41,922 nucleotides of DNA from Actinomycetes bacterium (GTDB lineage Bacteria; Actinomycetota; Acidimicrobiia; Acidimicrobiales; Bog-793), in contig JAKACA010000008.1 in NCBI GenBank assembly GCA_021796455.1, forward strand, positions 1-41,922, written 5' to 3'. Of the stretch, positions 1 through 7,798 are shown in pieces. Position 1 is the first letter of the stretch. Every line of letters starts with the position of its first letter. Position numbers and translations under genes: made by a program. The notes under the pieces were generated by a model. It had not been told where the DNA came from, did no database searches, and was given only the letters and a program-made list of their open reading frames with translations.

Positions 1-876
1 TCTCCTCGCGAGCTCGCAATGGCGAGCGGCCTGCACGCGTCATCGAAGTTCGCCGATCCCGCCCAGAGCGAGGCGACTGGAGGAAAGGAGCTCGCGATCG
101 GCATCGCCAGCCGAGAGGAGATGCTCGCGAGGCGGGACTTCTCGTCACTCTCCCGGGAGGAATTGGACGAGATGAGACGTATCTTCGAACGCATCTGCCT
201 TTTCCTCCCAGCCCGCCGGGGGCGGCGCTCGACGGCGGACCGGCACGGCGAGATGGTCGACATGCGAGCGACGCTCAGGCGCGGCCATGCAAGTGCCGGC
301 GACCCTGTCCGTCTGATGCGGAGGAGCCCACGGCGAGTGCCGCGTCGGCTCGTCGTCATGTGCGACGTCTCAGCCTCGATGGAGCCCTACGCGCTTGCAT
401 ACGTCCACTTCCTCCATGCGGCTGCGAGCGGACCGAGCATCGCGAGGGCAGAGGTCTTCGTCTTTGCCACCCGTCTCACCCGTCTTACGCGGGTCCTGGC
501 GGATCGCGACATCGAGGCGGCTCTCCAACGAGCTGCCACTGCTGCTCCCGACTGGAAGGGAGGGACGCGCATCGGCGAGGCGCTCAAGACATTCCTCGAC
601 AGCTACGGCCGGCGCGGGGTCGCGCGCGGGGCTGTCGTCGTGATCATGTCGGATGGCTGGGAACGCGACGACGCGACCCTGCTCGGTGAGCAGATGGCCC
701 GGTTGCGGCGCCTCGCACACCGGATCGTCTGGGTGAACCCGCGCAGCGCCGACCCATGCTACGAGCCCCTCGTCGGCGGGATGGCGGCGGCGCTGCCGCA
801 CTGCGACGAGCTCGTGAGCGGACATAGCGCGTTCGCCTTGGAGCGACTCGCGTTGGCCGTCCGCGGCTCCCGTTGA
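1..876 (+). CDS. coxE: CoxE-like VWA-domain protein, 5' end outside window
   Basis: This is a von Willebrand factor A protein of the CoxE family, the usual partner of the MoxR-type ATPase CoxD in maturing CO dehydrogenase. The MIDAS metal site is visible: DVSAS near bases 364-378, a GGTRIGEAL stretch carrying the conserved Thr, and VVIMSDGWERDD near 634-670. The reading frame is open back to base 1 with no stop, and family members are longer than the 285 codons after the first ATG at 19. The gene therefore very probably starts upstream, so I annotate it as partial. It faces coxD, with only 15 bases between the two stop codons. This is unusual, because coxE normally follows coxD on the same strand. 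Family assignment is firm; its action on the CO dehydrogenase in this window is inferred from position. Confidence 0.85.
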   Translation, partial: SPRELAMASGLHASSKFADPAQSEATGGKELAIGIASREEMLARRDFSSLSREELDEMRRIFERICLFLPARRGRRSTADRHGEMVDMRATLRRGHASAGDPVRLMRRSPRRVPRRLVVMCDVSASMEPYALAYVHFLHAAASGPSIARAEVFVFATRLTRLTRVLADRDIEAALQRAATAAPDWKGGTRIGEALKTFLDSYGRRGVARGAVVVIMSDGWERDDATLLGEQMARLRRLAHRIVWVNPRSADPCYEPLVGGMAAALPHCDELVSGHSAFALERLALAVRGSR

Positions 877-891
877 GATGCTTCGAACCGC

Positions 892-1773
892 TCAGGCGCC
901 CTCGGCCACCCAGTCGAGGCCACGGCTGCGGGCAAGTGCGAGATCCTCGCTGTACTTGAGCACCGACCCGAGGGTGTCTGCTGCGGCTTGCGAGTCGAGC
1001 TCTGTCACGCCCAGCAGCGAGAGGGCGCCGACCCAGTCGATGACTTCGGCAATGCCGGGGGGCTTTTGCACATCGAGGGTGCGCAAGCGGGCGGCCGCGG
1101 CCGCGGCCTGACCCGCGACAAGGGCAGCTGCGCCGGGGACGCGCCTGCGGACGATCCGCACGACCTCGGCGATGTCGGGGTAGTCGATCCAGTGGTACAG
1201 GCACCGGCGCTTCAGCGCATCATGGAGATCACGCGTGCGGTTGGAGGTGAGCACGACGACTGGCGGATGCGATGCCCGAATGGTCCCGAGCTCGGGGATC
1301 GTGACCGTGCTCTCGGCCAGGAGCTCGAGGAGGAACGCCTCGAACTCGTCGTCTGCGCGATCTATCTCGTCGACGAGAAGCACGGCTGGGTACGGTCCGG
1401 GGTGCTCGATCGCCCGCAGGAGCGGGCGGGCGATGAGGTAGTCGGGCGTGAACAGACCGTGCTCGTCCACGGCCTCGCCGCGAGCTTCTGCGACGCGGAT
1501 AGCAAGAAGCTGGCGCGCGTAGTTCCACTCATAGAGCGCCTCGGACGCATCGATGCCCTCGTAGCACTGCAGGCGGAGCAGCGGTGTGGCGAGCACGCGG
1601 GCGAGGCTCTTGGCGGCTTCTGTCTTCCCGACGCCGGCCTCGCCCTCGAGCAGGATCGGTTGTGGCAGCTCGACTGCTAGGAACAGTGCCGTGGCGAGAC
1701 CCTGGTCGGCAAGGTAGTCAACCGTCTCGAGTCGCTCGATCATGTCCTCGACGCCGGAGATGAGCCTGGTCAA
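892..1773 (-). CDS. coxD: MoxR-type AAA+ ATPase, CoxD
   Basis: This 293-residue AAA+ ATPase of the MoxR family corresponds to CoxD. In CO-oxidising bacteria CoxD is needed to insert sulfur and copper into the Mo active site of CO dehydrogenase. The Walker A motif GEAGVGKT lies at about residues 44-51 and Walker B LLVDEIDRAD at about 131-140. A sensor-type VVVLTSNRTRDLHDALKRR segment follows, which is typical of MoxR proteins. The ATG overlaps the stop of the upstream XdhC-YHS gene by four bases (ATGA), so translation is probably coupled. It is the last gene of the leftward cox operon. Its partner VWA protein is on the opposite strand and convergent. Length is normal for CoxD. Confidence 0.9.
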   Translation of the reverse strand: MTRLISGVEDMIERLETVDYLADQGLATALFLAVELPQPILLEGEAGVGKTEAAKSLARVLATPLLRLQCYEGIDASEALYEWNYARQLLAIRVAEARGEAVDEHGLFTPDYLIARPLLRAIEHPGPYPAVLLVDEIDRADDEFEAFLLELLAESTVTIPELGTIRASHPPVVVLTSNRTRDLHDALKRRCLYHWIDYPDIAEVVRIVRRRVPGAAALVAGQAAAAAARLRTLDVQKPPGIAEVIDWVGALSLLGVTELDSQAAADTLGSVLKYSEDLALARSRGLDWVAEGA

Positions 1774-2846
1774 GAGCGCGCGAGGAATCCTTCAGGATCC
1801 GCCACGAAAGCATCCCTGCAACCAGAGCCGCAGAAGAAGTAGAGCTCTCCTTGATAGTCCGCATGGGGCGAGCTCGGCCCTGCGATGACGGTCATGCGAC
1901 AGACCGGATCGAGCACGCTCATGGCTTTCTCCGGTGGCGTACCGGTAGCGCTGTCGTCGTCGGCGGGACATGGGACCGCCGACGACGTCTCGTCCATCTC
2001 CGTCCGGCGGGAGGAGATTATCTCTGCCAGGATCGAGATGGCGATCTCCTCTGGGCTCCGGGCGCCGAGATCGAGCCCGGCGGGGGTATGGATGCAGGCC
2101 CTTTGTTCATCGGGCAGGCCCAACCTGTCGAGCACTGCTGCCCCGCGCTTCTTGGAGGCGACGAGACCGATGTATGCGACATTGGCCCGCGCGGCGCTGA
2201 CGAGGAGCCCTTCTTCGTCTCGGCCATGGGAGGCGACCACGACCGCGTCGGCGCCTGCCACCGCTTTGCCGGGGAGAGGGTCTTCGGCGCGAGACCCCTG
2301 AGCCGGAGAGTCCTCACCGTCGCTGCCGGCAAGGGACTCGGCCAGCACGTAGCCCGCCTGCGCGGCGATTCGCGCGAGAGCCGCAGCTATCGGGGAGCGG
2401 CCGTGCACCACCATCACGGGCGCGGGGATGTTCGGTTCGAGAAAGATCTCCAGCTTCCCGCCCGAGAGGCACGGGTTGTGGACCGTTACCGACCCGTCGA
2501 CTGGGGCCGTCTCATCGGAGGTGCCGGCACCCTCAGGTGAGATGTGCAGGAGCACCGGTTGACGAGACTCGAGTGACCGGAGGGACTGGAGCCGCACGCT
2601 CGCCTCCGCGCACTCTCCGCCGACGAAACCCTCGATCGTGCCGTCACCGAGCACGATCGCCACGTCCCCGGCCTTGGCCGACGTGGGCCGCTCGGCGCGA
2701 ACGACGGTCGCCATCACGAATGCGACCCGCTCCGCGCGGAGCTTCCCCGCGCGCTCACGCACGCCGGCGTTGGATGCCGGTGGGAGCGTCATGATCTGTG
2801 CAGCCGCTGGCGCGTGGTCCTCGACGGTGCTCACCTGGTTGCTCAC
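1770..2846 (-). CDS. XdhC/CoxF-family maturation factor fused to a C-terminal YHS domain
   Basis: The first ~300 residues are an XdhC/CoxI-type protein. An N-terminal domain has the GDGTIEGFVGGECAE segment, and a Rossmann-type XdhC_C domain has AYIGLVASKKRG and a GLDLGARSPEEIAISILAEI end. XdhC proteins bind molybdenum cofactor and help sulfurate or insert it into molybdenum hydroxylases. The last ~50 residues form a separate YHS domain (LDPVCRMTV, then YFFCGSGCRDAF), a small Cys-rich putative metal-binding module common in copper and heavy-metal proteins. I chose the GTG at 2846 because it overlaps the coxL stop by four bases (GTGA); the longer open frame only runs antisense-like through coxL. 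A GTG 12 bases further in is an alternative. The XdhC encoded in the second Mo cluster of this window lacks YHS. Confidence 0.85.
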   Translation of the reverse strand: MSNQVSTVEDHAPAAAQIMTLPPASNAGVRERAGKLRAERVAFVMATVVRAERPTSAKAGDVAIVLGDGTIEGFVGGECAEASVRLQSLRSLESRQPVLLHISPEGAGTSDETAPVDGSVTVHNPCLSGGKLEIFLEPNIPAPVMVVHGRSPIAAALARIAAQAGYVLAESLAGSDGEDSPAQGSRAEDPLPGKAVAGADAVVVASHGRDEEGLLVSAARANVAYIGLVASKKRGAAVLDRLGLPDEQRACIHTPAGLDLGARSPEEIAISILAEIISSRRTEMDETSSAVPCPADDDSATGTPPEKAMSVLDPVCRMTVIAGPSSPHADYQGELYFFCGSGCRDAFVADPEGFLARS

Positions 2847-5218
2847 TCGATCGCGAGATCGGTCCGGAGCGGCGTGCCCTGCATGGCCCTCCACACCTGT
2901 GCGGGTGTGAGAGGCATGTCGGCATGGCGCACACCGATCGCGTCGAGGACCGCGTTGACGACCGCGGGAGGAGAGCCGACAGTGGCCGACTCGCCGATCC
3001 CCTTCACGCCAATGGGGTGGTGAGGCGAGGGCGTGACTGTCATGCCGAGCTCCCAGCTCGGGCACTCGAGCGAGGTCGGCAGGAGGTAGTCCATGAAGGA
3101 GCCACCGAGGCAGTTGCCTTCCTTGTCGAAAGCGATCACCTCCATGAGGGCCATGCCGACCCCGTCGGCGAGGCCGCCATGGATCTGCCCGTCGACGATC
3201 ATCGGGTTGATGCGCGGCCCGCAGTCGTCGACGGCGATGAAACGCCGCACCTTCACGACGCCGGTCCCGCGATCCACGTCCACGACGCAGATGTAGGCGC
3301 CGAAGGGGAACGTGAGGTTAGGCGGGTCATAGACGCAGTCGGCATCGAGGTGCCCCTCGACGCCCTCTGGGAGCTCGACCGTGCCGTGCGCACCGAGCGC
3401 GATCTCCTGGATCGTCTTTGACGCGCTCGGGTCGCCCTTGACGAAGAAACGTCCCTTCTCCCACTCGAGGTCGTCAGGGGAGACCTCGAGCATCGCGGAG
3501 GCGACGATGCGGGCCTTGTCACGCACCCGCTGGGCGGCGACCGCCACCGCCGCACCAGACACCGGCGTCGAGCGCGATCCGTAGGTTCCGAGCCCGAACG
3601 GTGTGTTGTCGGTATCTCCATGCACGACGTCGATGTCAAGTGGAGGGATCCCGAGCTGCTCGGCGACGATCTGCGCGAACGTGGTCTCATGGCCCTGGCC
3701 CTGGGTCTGCACCGACAGGCGGACCACGGCCTTTCCGGTCGGGTGCACGCGGACCTCGGCACCGTCGGCCATTCCGAGGCCGAGGATGTCCATGTGCTTC
3801 TTCGGCCCCGCTCCAACGGTCTCTGTGAAGAAGGAGATGCCGATGCCCATGAGCTCGCCCCGCTTGCGTTTCTCCGCCTGCTCACGCCTCAGCTCGTCGT
3901 AGCCGGCGATCTCCATCGCGAGCTCGAGAGCCCTTGGGTAGTCGCCCGAGTCGTAGACCCATCCCGTCTTGCACGTGTAAGGGAACTGCTCCTTTCGCAG
4001 CAGGTTCTTCATGCGAAGCTCGGCTGGATCCATCCCCAGCTCGCCGGCGAGGCAGTCGACCATGCGCTCGACGAGGTAGACGGCCTCTGTGACACGGAAC
4101 GAGCACGCGTAGGCGACTCCACCGGGTGCCTTGTTCGTATAGACGCCCGTGACGGCGCAGTGCGCGGCCTGCAGGTCGTAGGACCCGGTGAAGATATGAA
4201 AGAAACCCGCGGGGAACTTCGTCGGCTGGGCCGTGTTGTTGAAGGCTCCGTGATCGGCCAGCACTCTCACCCTGAGCCCGGTGATCTTGCCCTCGCGCGT
4301 CGCAGCGATCTCGCCGTGCATGTGGTAGTCACGAGCAAAGCTCGTGGACATGAGGTTCTCCGAGCGGTCCTCCATCCACTTCACGGGTTTGCCCGTGAGG
4401 ATGGAGCCCACGACCGAGCAGACGTATCCCGGGTAGATCCCGACCTTGTTGCCGAAGCCACCGCCGATGTCGGGACTTACGACACGTATCTGGTGCTCGG
4501 GAAGCCCTGCCACGAGCGCGTACAGGGTGCGATGGGCATGGGGTGCCTGGGTGGTGCACCAGATAGTCAGCTTGCCCGTCACCTTGTTCATATCCGCGAC
4601 GGCTCCGCAGGTCTCCATCGGCGCAGGGTGGACGCGCGGGTAGAGCATGTCCTGGGTGACGACGACCTCGGCGGCGGCAAAGACGGCGTCGGTCGCCGCC
4701 TTGTCGCCCGCTTCCCAGTCGAAGATGTGGTTGTCCGTCTTGCCTGCGATGTCGTCTCTGATGACGGTGGCGCCGGGCAGGATGGCTTGCTTCGCGTCGA
4801 TGACCGGATCGAGCGGCTCGTACTCGACCTCGATGAGCTCCAGGGCATCTCGGGCCGAGTAGCGGTCCTCGGCTACGACGAATGCCACTTCCTGGCCCTG
4901 GAAGCGCACTTTGTCGGTAGCAAGCACGGCAAGGACGTCGTGGGAGAGCGACGGTATCCAGGCAAGGTTGAGGGTTTCTAGGGTCTTCCCGGTGATGACG
5001 GCTTTCACCTTTGGATGGGCCTCGGCGGCGGAGGTGTCGATGGAGACGATGCGGGCATGGGGGAGCGTGCTTCGGAGCACCGCGCCGTAGAGCATCCCGG
5101 GGAGCTGGAGGTCGTCCACGTAGTTGCCCTGCCCCCGGACAAAGCGCGGGTCCTCCTTGCGCTTCATCCGGCCGAAGCCGATCGGGTTGGCCTCGGGAGC
5201 CTCAATTGTCGACGTCAT
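2843..5218 (-). CDS. coxL: Aerobic CO dehydrogenase large subunit, form I
   Basis: This is the molybdenum/copper catalytic subunit of aerobic CO dehydrogenase (CO + H2O to CO2 + 2e- + 2H+), 791 residues. The form I signature AYACSFR lies at residues 369-375. Cys372 corresponds to the copper-binding cysteine (Cys388 in Oligotropha/Afipia CoxL). The catalytic glutamate is in GVKGIGES, Glu743. Cofactor loops such as GGGFGNK (~252-258) and QGQGHE are present. The ATG at 5218 overlaps the coxS stop (ATGA), which fixes the start. Length matches known CoxL (about 800). It lies in order coxM-coxS-coxL, the standard CODH operon order. The active-site loop makes this a genuine CO dehydrogenase rather than a generic xanthine dehydrogenase relative. 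Confidence 0.96.
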   Translation of the reverse strand: MTSTIEAPEANPIGFGRMKRKEDPRFVRGQGNYVDDLQLPGMLYGAVLRSTLPHARIVSIDTSAAEAHPKVKAVITGKTLETLNLAWIPSLSHDVLAVLATDKVRFQGQEVAFVVAEDRYSARDALELIEVEYEPLDPVIDAKQAILPGATVIRDDIAGKTDNHIFDWEAGDKAATDAVFAAAEVVVTQDMLYPRVHPAPMETCGAVADMNKVTGKLTIWCTTQAPHAHRTLYALVAGLPEHQIRVVSPDIGGGFGNKVGIYPGYVCSVVGSILTGKPVKWMEDRSENLMSTSFARDYHMHGEIAATREGKITGLRVRVLADHGAFNNTAQPTKFPAGFFHIFTGSYDLQAAHCAVTGVYTNKAPGGVAYACSFRVTEAVYLVERMVDCLAGELGMDPAELRMKNLLRKEQFPYTCKTGWVYDSGDYPRALELAMEIAGYDELRREQAEKRKRGELMGIGISFFTETVGAGPKKHMDILGLGMADGAEVRVHPTGKAVVRLSVQTQGQGHETTFAQIVAEQLGIPPLDIDVVHGDTDNTPFGLGTYGSRSTPVSGAAVAVAAQRVRDKARIVASAMLEVSPDDLEWEKGRFFVKGDPSASKTIQEIALGAHGTVELPEGVEGHLDADCVYDPPNLTFPFGAYICVVDVDRGTGVVKVRRFIAVDDCGPRINPMIVDGQIHGGLADGVGMALMEVIAFDKEGNCLGGSFMDYLLPTSLECPSWELGMTVTPSPHHPIGVKGIGESATVGSPPAVVNAVLDAIGVRHADMPLTPAQVWRAMQGTPLRTDLAIE

Positions 5219-5697
5219 CAGGCATTCACCTCCGTCGTGCTGGGGTGCTCGGCGGCCCAGCGGATCGCACTCACGATGTTCTTGTACCCCGTGCAGCGGC
5301 AGATCTGGCCGGAGATCGCCTCGCGGATCTCCTCTTCGGACGGATCGGGATTGTGGTCGAGCAGCCAGCGGGCGGTCATCATCATCCCCGGAGTGCAGAA
5401 CCCGCACTGCAGCCCGTGCTCCTCGATGAAGCCCTGCTGGACCGGATCGAGAACGCCACCTCGCTCGAGATCCTCGACGGTCCGGATCTCGCGGCCGTTG
5501 GCCATGGCGGCCAGCACCGTGCAGCTCTTCACAGGTTCACCATCCATCCATAGCACGCAGGTTCCGCAGTTGGAGGTGTCGCAGCCCCAGTGAGTGCCTC
5601 GCAGCAAGAGGTGATCTCGGATGAAGTGGACGAGAAGCAGCCGGGGCTCGATCGTCGCCGTGACCTCGTTGCCGTTGACCGTCATTGTCACCTGCAT
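5218..5697 (-). CDS. coxS: CO dehydrogenase small subunit, 2x[2Fe-2S]
   Basis: This 159-residue iron-sulfur subunit relays electrons from the Mo/Cu centre in CoxL to FAD in CoxM. The N-terminal plant-type ferredoxin domain has the cluster ligands in GCDTSNCGTC plus the Cys of KSCTVLA. The C-terminal helical domain has the second cluster ligands in LQCGFCTPGM and ICRCTGY. Length and motif spacing match CoxS and other molybdenum-hydroxylase small subunits. It starts four bases after the coxM stop and its own stop overlaps the coxL start, so coxM, coxS and coxL are tightly co-translated. Confidence 0.95.
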   Translation of the reverse strand: MQVTMTVNGNEVTATIEPRLLLVHFIRDHLLLRGTHWGCDTSNCGTCVLWMDGEPVKSCTVLAAMANGREIRTVEDLERGGVLDPVQQGFIEEHGLQCGFCTPGMMMTARWLLDHNPDPSEEEIREAISGQICRCTGYKNIVSAIRWAAEHPSTTEVNA

Positions 5698-5701
5698 GAC
5701 C

Positions 5702-6577
5702 TCAACCCCCCTGTCCCTCGGCGCGTGCCGCGGCTCGGCGCAGCGCCCGCAGCGTCAGCTCGCCGGCAAGATGGCGCTTGTAGTCCTCCGGTCCGCGCTG
5801 GTCGGCGACCGGGTTGACGCTCTCCGAGACGAGGCGAGCCGCCTCAGAAAAGCTCTCCTCGGAGGCTCTTTGGCCAAGGAGAGACGCCTCGGCTCGCGCA
5901 CAGCGAAAGTGCTCGGCCCCGACGGCTGCGAGCCCGATGCCTGCATAGCTCACCGAGCCGCCCTCGACGCGAAGCGCAGCTCCGGCGGCTGCGATCGCCC
6001 AGTCGCCCGCGCGGCGCTCGACCTTTTCATAGGCGCTCCCCGATCCGTGCTGGACCGGTATGCGAACCTCGAGGAGCATCTCGGCCGGTCCGACGGCCGT
6101 GGAGTACGGGCCGATGTGGAAGTCGTCCATCGCGACCTTGCGGGTTCCCTTCGACGAGCCGATGACCGCAGTCGCACGAAGGGCCGCGAAGACGGCGGAA
6201 AGATCCTCCGATGGGTCGGCCTGGCAGATCGAGCCACCGACCGTGCCGCGGTTGCGCACGATCGGATCGGCTATCACCCTCTCGGCGTCGTGCAGGATCG
6301 GGAAAAGAGTCCCGGCCTCGTGCGAGTTGAGCAGGTCCCGGTGCCTGGCCATAGCGCCGAGGCAGAGCTCGTCGCCATCGCGCCGCACATAGGAGAGATC
6401 GCCGAGGTCGTTGATGTCGATCAGCACCTCGGGTCGGGCGAGGCGCAGCTTCATCATCGGGAGGAGGCTGTGGCCGCCTGCGATGATGCGGCTCTCAGAG
6501 CCGTGGCGCTCGAGCAACGCGAGGGCGTTGTCCACTGACGTCGCTCGCTCGTATTCGACCGGTGCAGGCACCTGCAT
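5702..6577 (-). CDS. coxM: CO dehydrogenase medium subunit, FAD-binding
   Basis: This FAD-binding subunit (291 residues) of aerobic CO dehydrogenase takes electrons from the CoxS clusters and hands them to quinone or another acceptor. Both FAD-binding signatures are visible: AGGHSLLPMMKLRLARPE near the N-terminus and GTVGGSICQADPSEDLSA in the middle, followed by the CO_deh_flav C-terminal domain. I chose the ATG at 6577 because it has a purine-rich ribosome site (GAAAGAGGGGG) just upstream and begins at the family's usual N-terminus. The longer open frame crosses the divergent LysR gene. It is the first gene of the leftward operon coxM-coxS-coxL-xdhC/YHS-coxD. Confidence 0.94.
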   Translation of the reverse strand: MQVPAPVEYERATSVDNALALLERHGSESRIIAGGHSLLPMMKLRLARPEVLIDINDLGDLSYVRRDGDELCLGAMARHRDLLNSHEAGTLFPILHDAERVIADPIVRNRGTVGGSICQADPSEDLSAVFAALRATAVIGSSKGTRKVAMDDFHIGPYSTAVGPAEMLLEVRIPVQHGSGSAYEKVERRAGDWAIAAAGAALRVEGGSVSYAGIGLAAVGAEHFRCARAEASLLGQRASEESFSEAARLVSESVNPVADQRGPEDYKRHLAGELTLRALRRAAARAEGQGG

Positions 6578-6649
6578 GGGCAATCCCCCTCTTTCCCAGT
6601 TGCCCGAGTGTTCCCGTGACCCGCTAAAGCTCGCGCTGCTCCGGCCCCC

Positions 6650-6678
6650 GGTCAACGCCTCCATAAGCGAACGCTTAT
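6650..6678 (-). promoter_or_regulatory. Putative LysR operator and -35 element of the cox operon
   Basis: In the 157-base gap between the divergent coxM and LysR genes lies a perfect inverted repeat, ATAAGCG-AA-CGCTTAT (6663-6678, 7-base arms). It stands out as AT-containing symmetry in GC-rich DNA. On the coxM strand a TTGACC hexamer (6655-6650) follows eight bases downstream of the repeat and could be a -35. No good -10 is seen at 17 bases. A dyad just upstream of the -35 of a weak promoter is the layout expected for LysR activation. The inverted repeat is observed; its role is inferred. Confidence 0.5.
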
Positions 6679-6734
6679 CGAGTCCGGGGCCGGCCGCTGT
6701 GGTGAGGGACGACGGTGTGGTATCCCTTCTTGCT

Positions 6735-7757
6735 GTGACGCTCACGCAGCTGGAGGCGTTTGTCCTCGTCGCCCGTCTCGGCTCGGTCACGGCGGCTGCC
6801 AAGACGCTCGGCGTGAGCGAGCCTGCGATCTCCGGGGCGCTCGCGGCCTTGCGCAGGCAGTTCGACGACAATCTCGTCGAGCGGACTCAGAGCGGGATGA
6901 CCTTGACGCCGGGCGGGCGGCGCCTCGTCGGGATCGCCTCGCAGATGGTCGCGCTCGGAGCCGAAGCCGAAGAGGAGATCCGCCGTGCCAACGGTGCTCC
7001 CGAGCGCCTCCGCGTGGTAGCGACGAGCTCGATCGCCGAGTCAGTTGCCCCTGCCCTGCTGTCCGCTTTCAGCTCTCGGAGCGGTCCGATCGAGGTCAGC
7101 CTGGCCGTCGCGACGAGTGCGGAGATGGCGGCGATCCTGCAGGAGCGGCTCGCCGACGTCGCCCTTGGGCCGAGGATCTCGGGACCGGCCGCCACCGGGC
7201 TCGAGTCTTACCCGCTCTTCCGGTACCACCTGGTCGTGGTGGCCTCGCCCACGCACCGTTTGGCATCGGTTCTCGCCGTTGCCCCGCCGGCAGCCGCGAT
7301 TCGGTCTGGATCGCTCCCAGCCGCGCCTGCACAGCTGGCGCTCAGTCGGTTCGCAGATGAGATCTGGCTCGTCGATCCAGATGCGACTGATCCGGCTATG
7401 CCTGTCCACCAGATCCTCTCGCGCCTCAGGGTGCGAGAGGAGCGCATCCGCGTCTTTCCGAGCCAGGCGGCCGCCTGGGTGGCGGCAGAGAAGGGTGACG
7501 GGATCGCGCCCGCGATCAGCCATCTCGTTGCTCCCGAGCTGCACCGGGGTTCGCTCGTGACGCTTCCGGTGAACCAATTCCCGCTGGAGCTCATGTGGTA
7601 CGCGACCATGCTCACGGCCGATCGAGCGAGCCCAGCCAAATCCGCACTGAAGCGGTTCATCACCACCCCGGACGCCACCCATGCGATGCATACCCCACAG
7701 TCCGGCGTTCCGCCGAGCAGGTTCCGCCCGCCTGTCTATGTGACGATCTGGAGCTGA
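6735..7757 (+). CDS. LysR-family transcriptional regulator
   Basis: This is a LysR-type regulator of about 340 residues. The N-terminal winged helix-turn-helix reads TLTQLEAFVLVARLGSVTAAA, then LGVSEPAISGALAALRRQF. It is followed by the substrate-binding domain beginning around RLRVVATSSIAESVAPALL. The GTG at 6735 puts the HTH at the usual distance from the N-terminus; GTG 6717 is an alternative. It is transcribed divergently from coxM, the classic arrangement for a LysR protein that controls its neighbour, and a dyad operator candidate lies between them. Its effector is unknown; control of the CO dehydrogenase operon is an inference from layout. The C-terminal ~20 residues run beyond the usual LysR end. 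Confidence 0.85.
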   Translation: MTLTQLEAFVLVARLGSVTAAAKTLGVSEPAISGALAALRRQFDDNLVERTQSGMTLTPGGRRLVGIASQMVALGAEAEEEIRRANGAPERLRVVATSSIAESVAPALLSAFSSRSGPIEVSLAVATSAEMAAILQERLADVALGPRISGPAATGLESYPLFRYHLVVVASPTHRLASVLAVAPPAAAIRSGSLPAAPAQLALSRFADEIWLVDPDATDPAMPVHQILSRLRVREERIRVFPSQAAAWVAAEKGDGIAPAISHLVAPELHRGSLVTLPVNQFPLELMWYATMLTADRASPAKSALKRFITTPDATHAMHTPQSGVPPSRFRPPVYVTIWS

Positions 7758-7787
7758 GCCGTCACACCGGTCAGGTCCCATTGCGCC

Positions 7788-7793
7788 TATCGT
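7788..7793 (+). promoter_or_regulatory. Candidate -10 box, leaderless start
   Basis: TATCGT fits the actinobacterial -10 pattern TANNNT and ends five bases before the ATG at 7799. There is no Shine-Dalgarno sequence between, so the transcript may start at or next to the ATG. No convincing -35 is seen. Confidence 0.35.
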
Positions 7794-7798
7794 TGGGC

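Noticed and set aside
3620-4981. 453-codon plus-strand open frame antisense to coxL
   Set aside because: Mirror of codon bias in a GC-rich gene; coxL has clear motifs throughout on the other strand.
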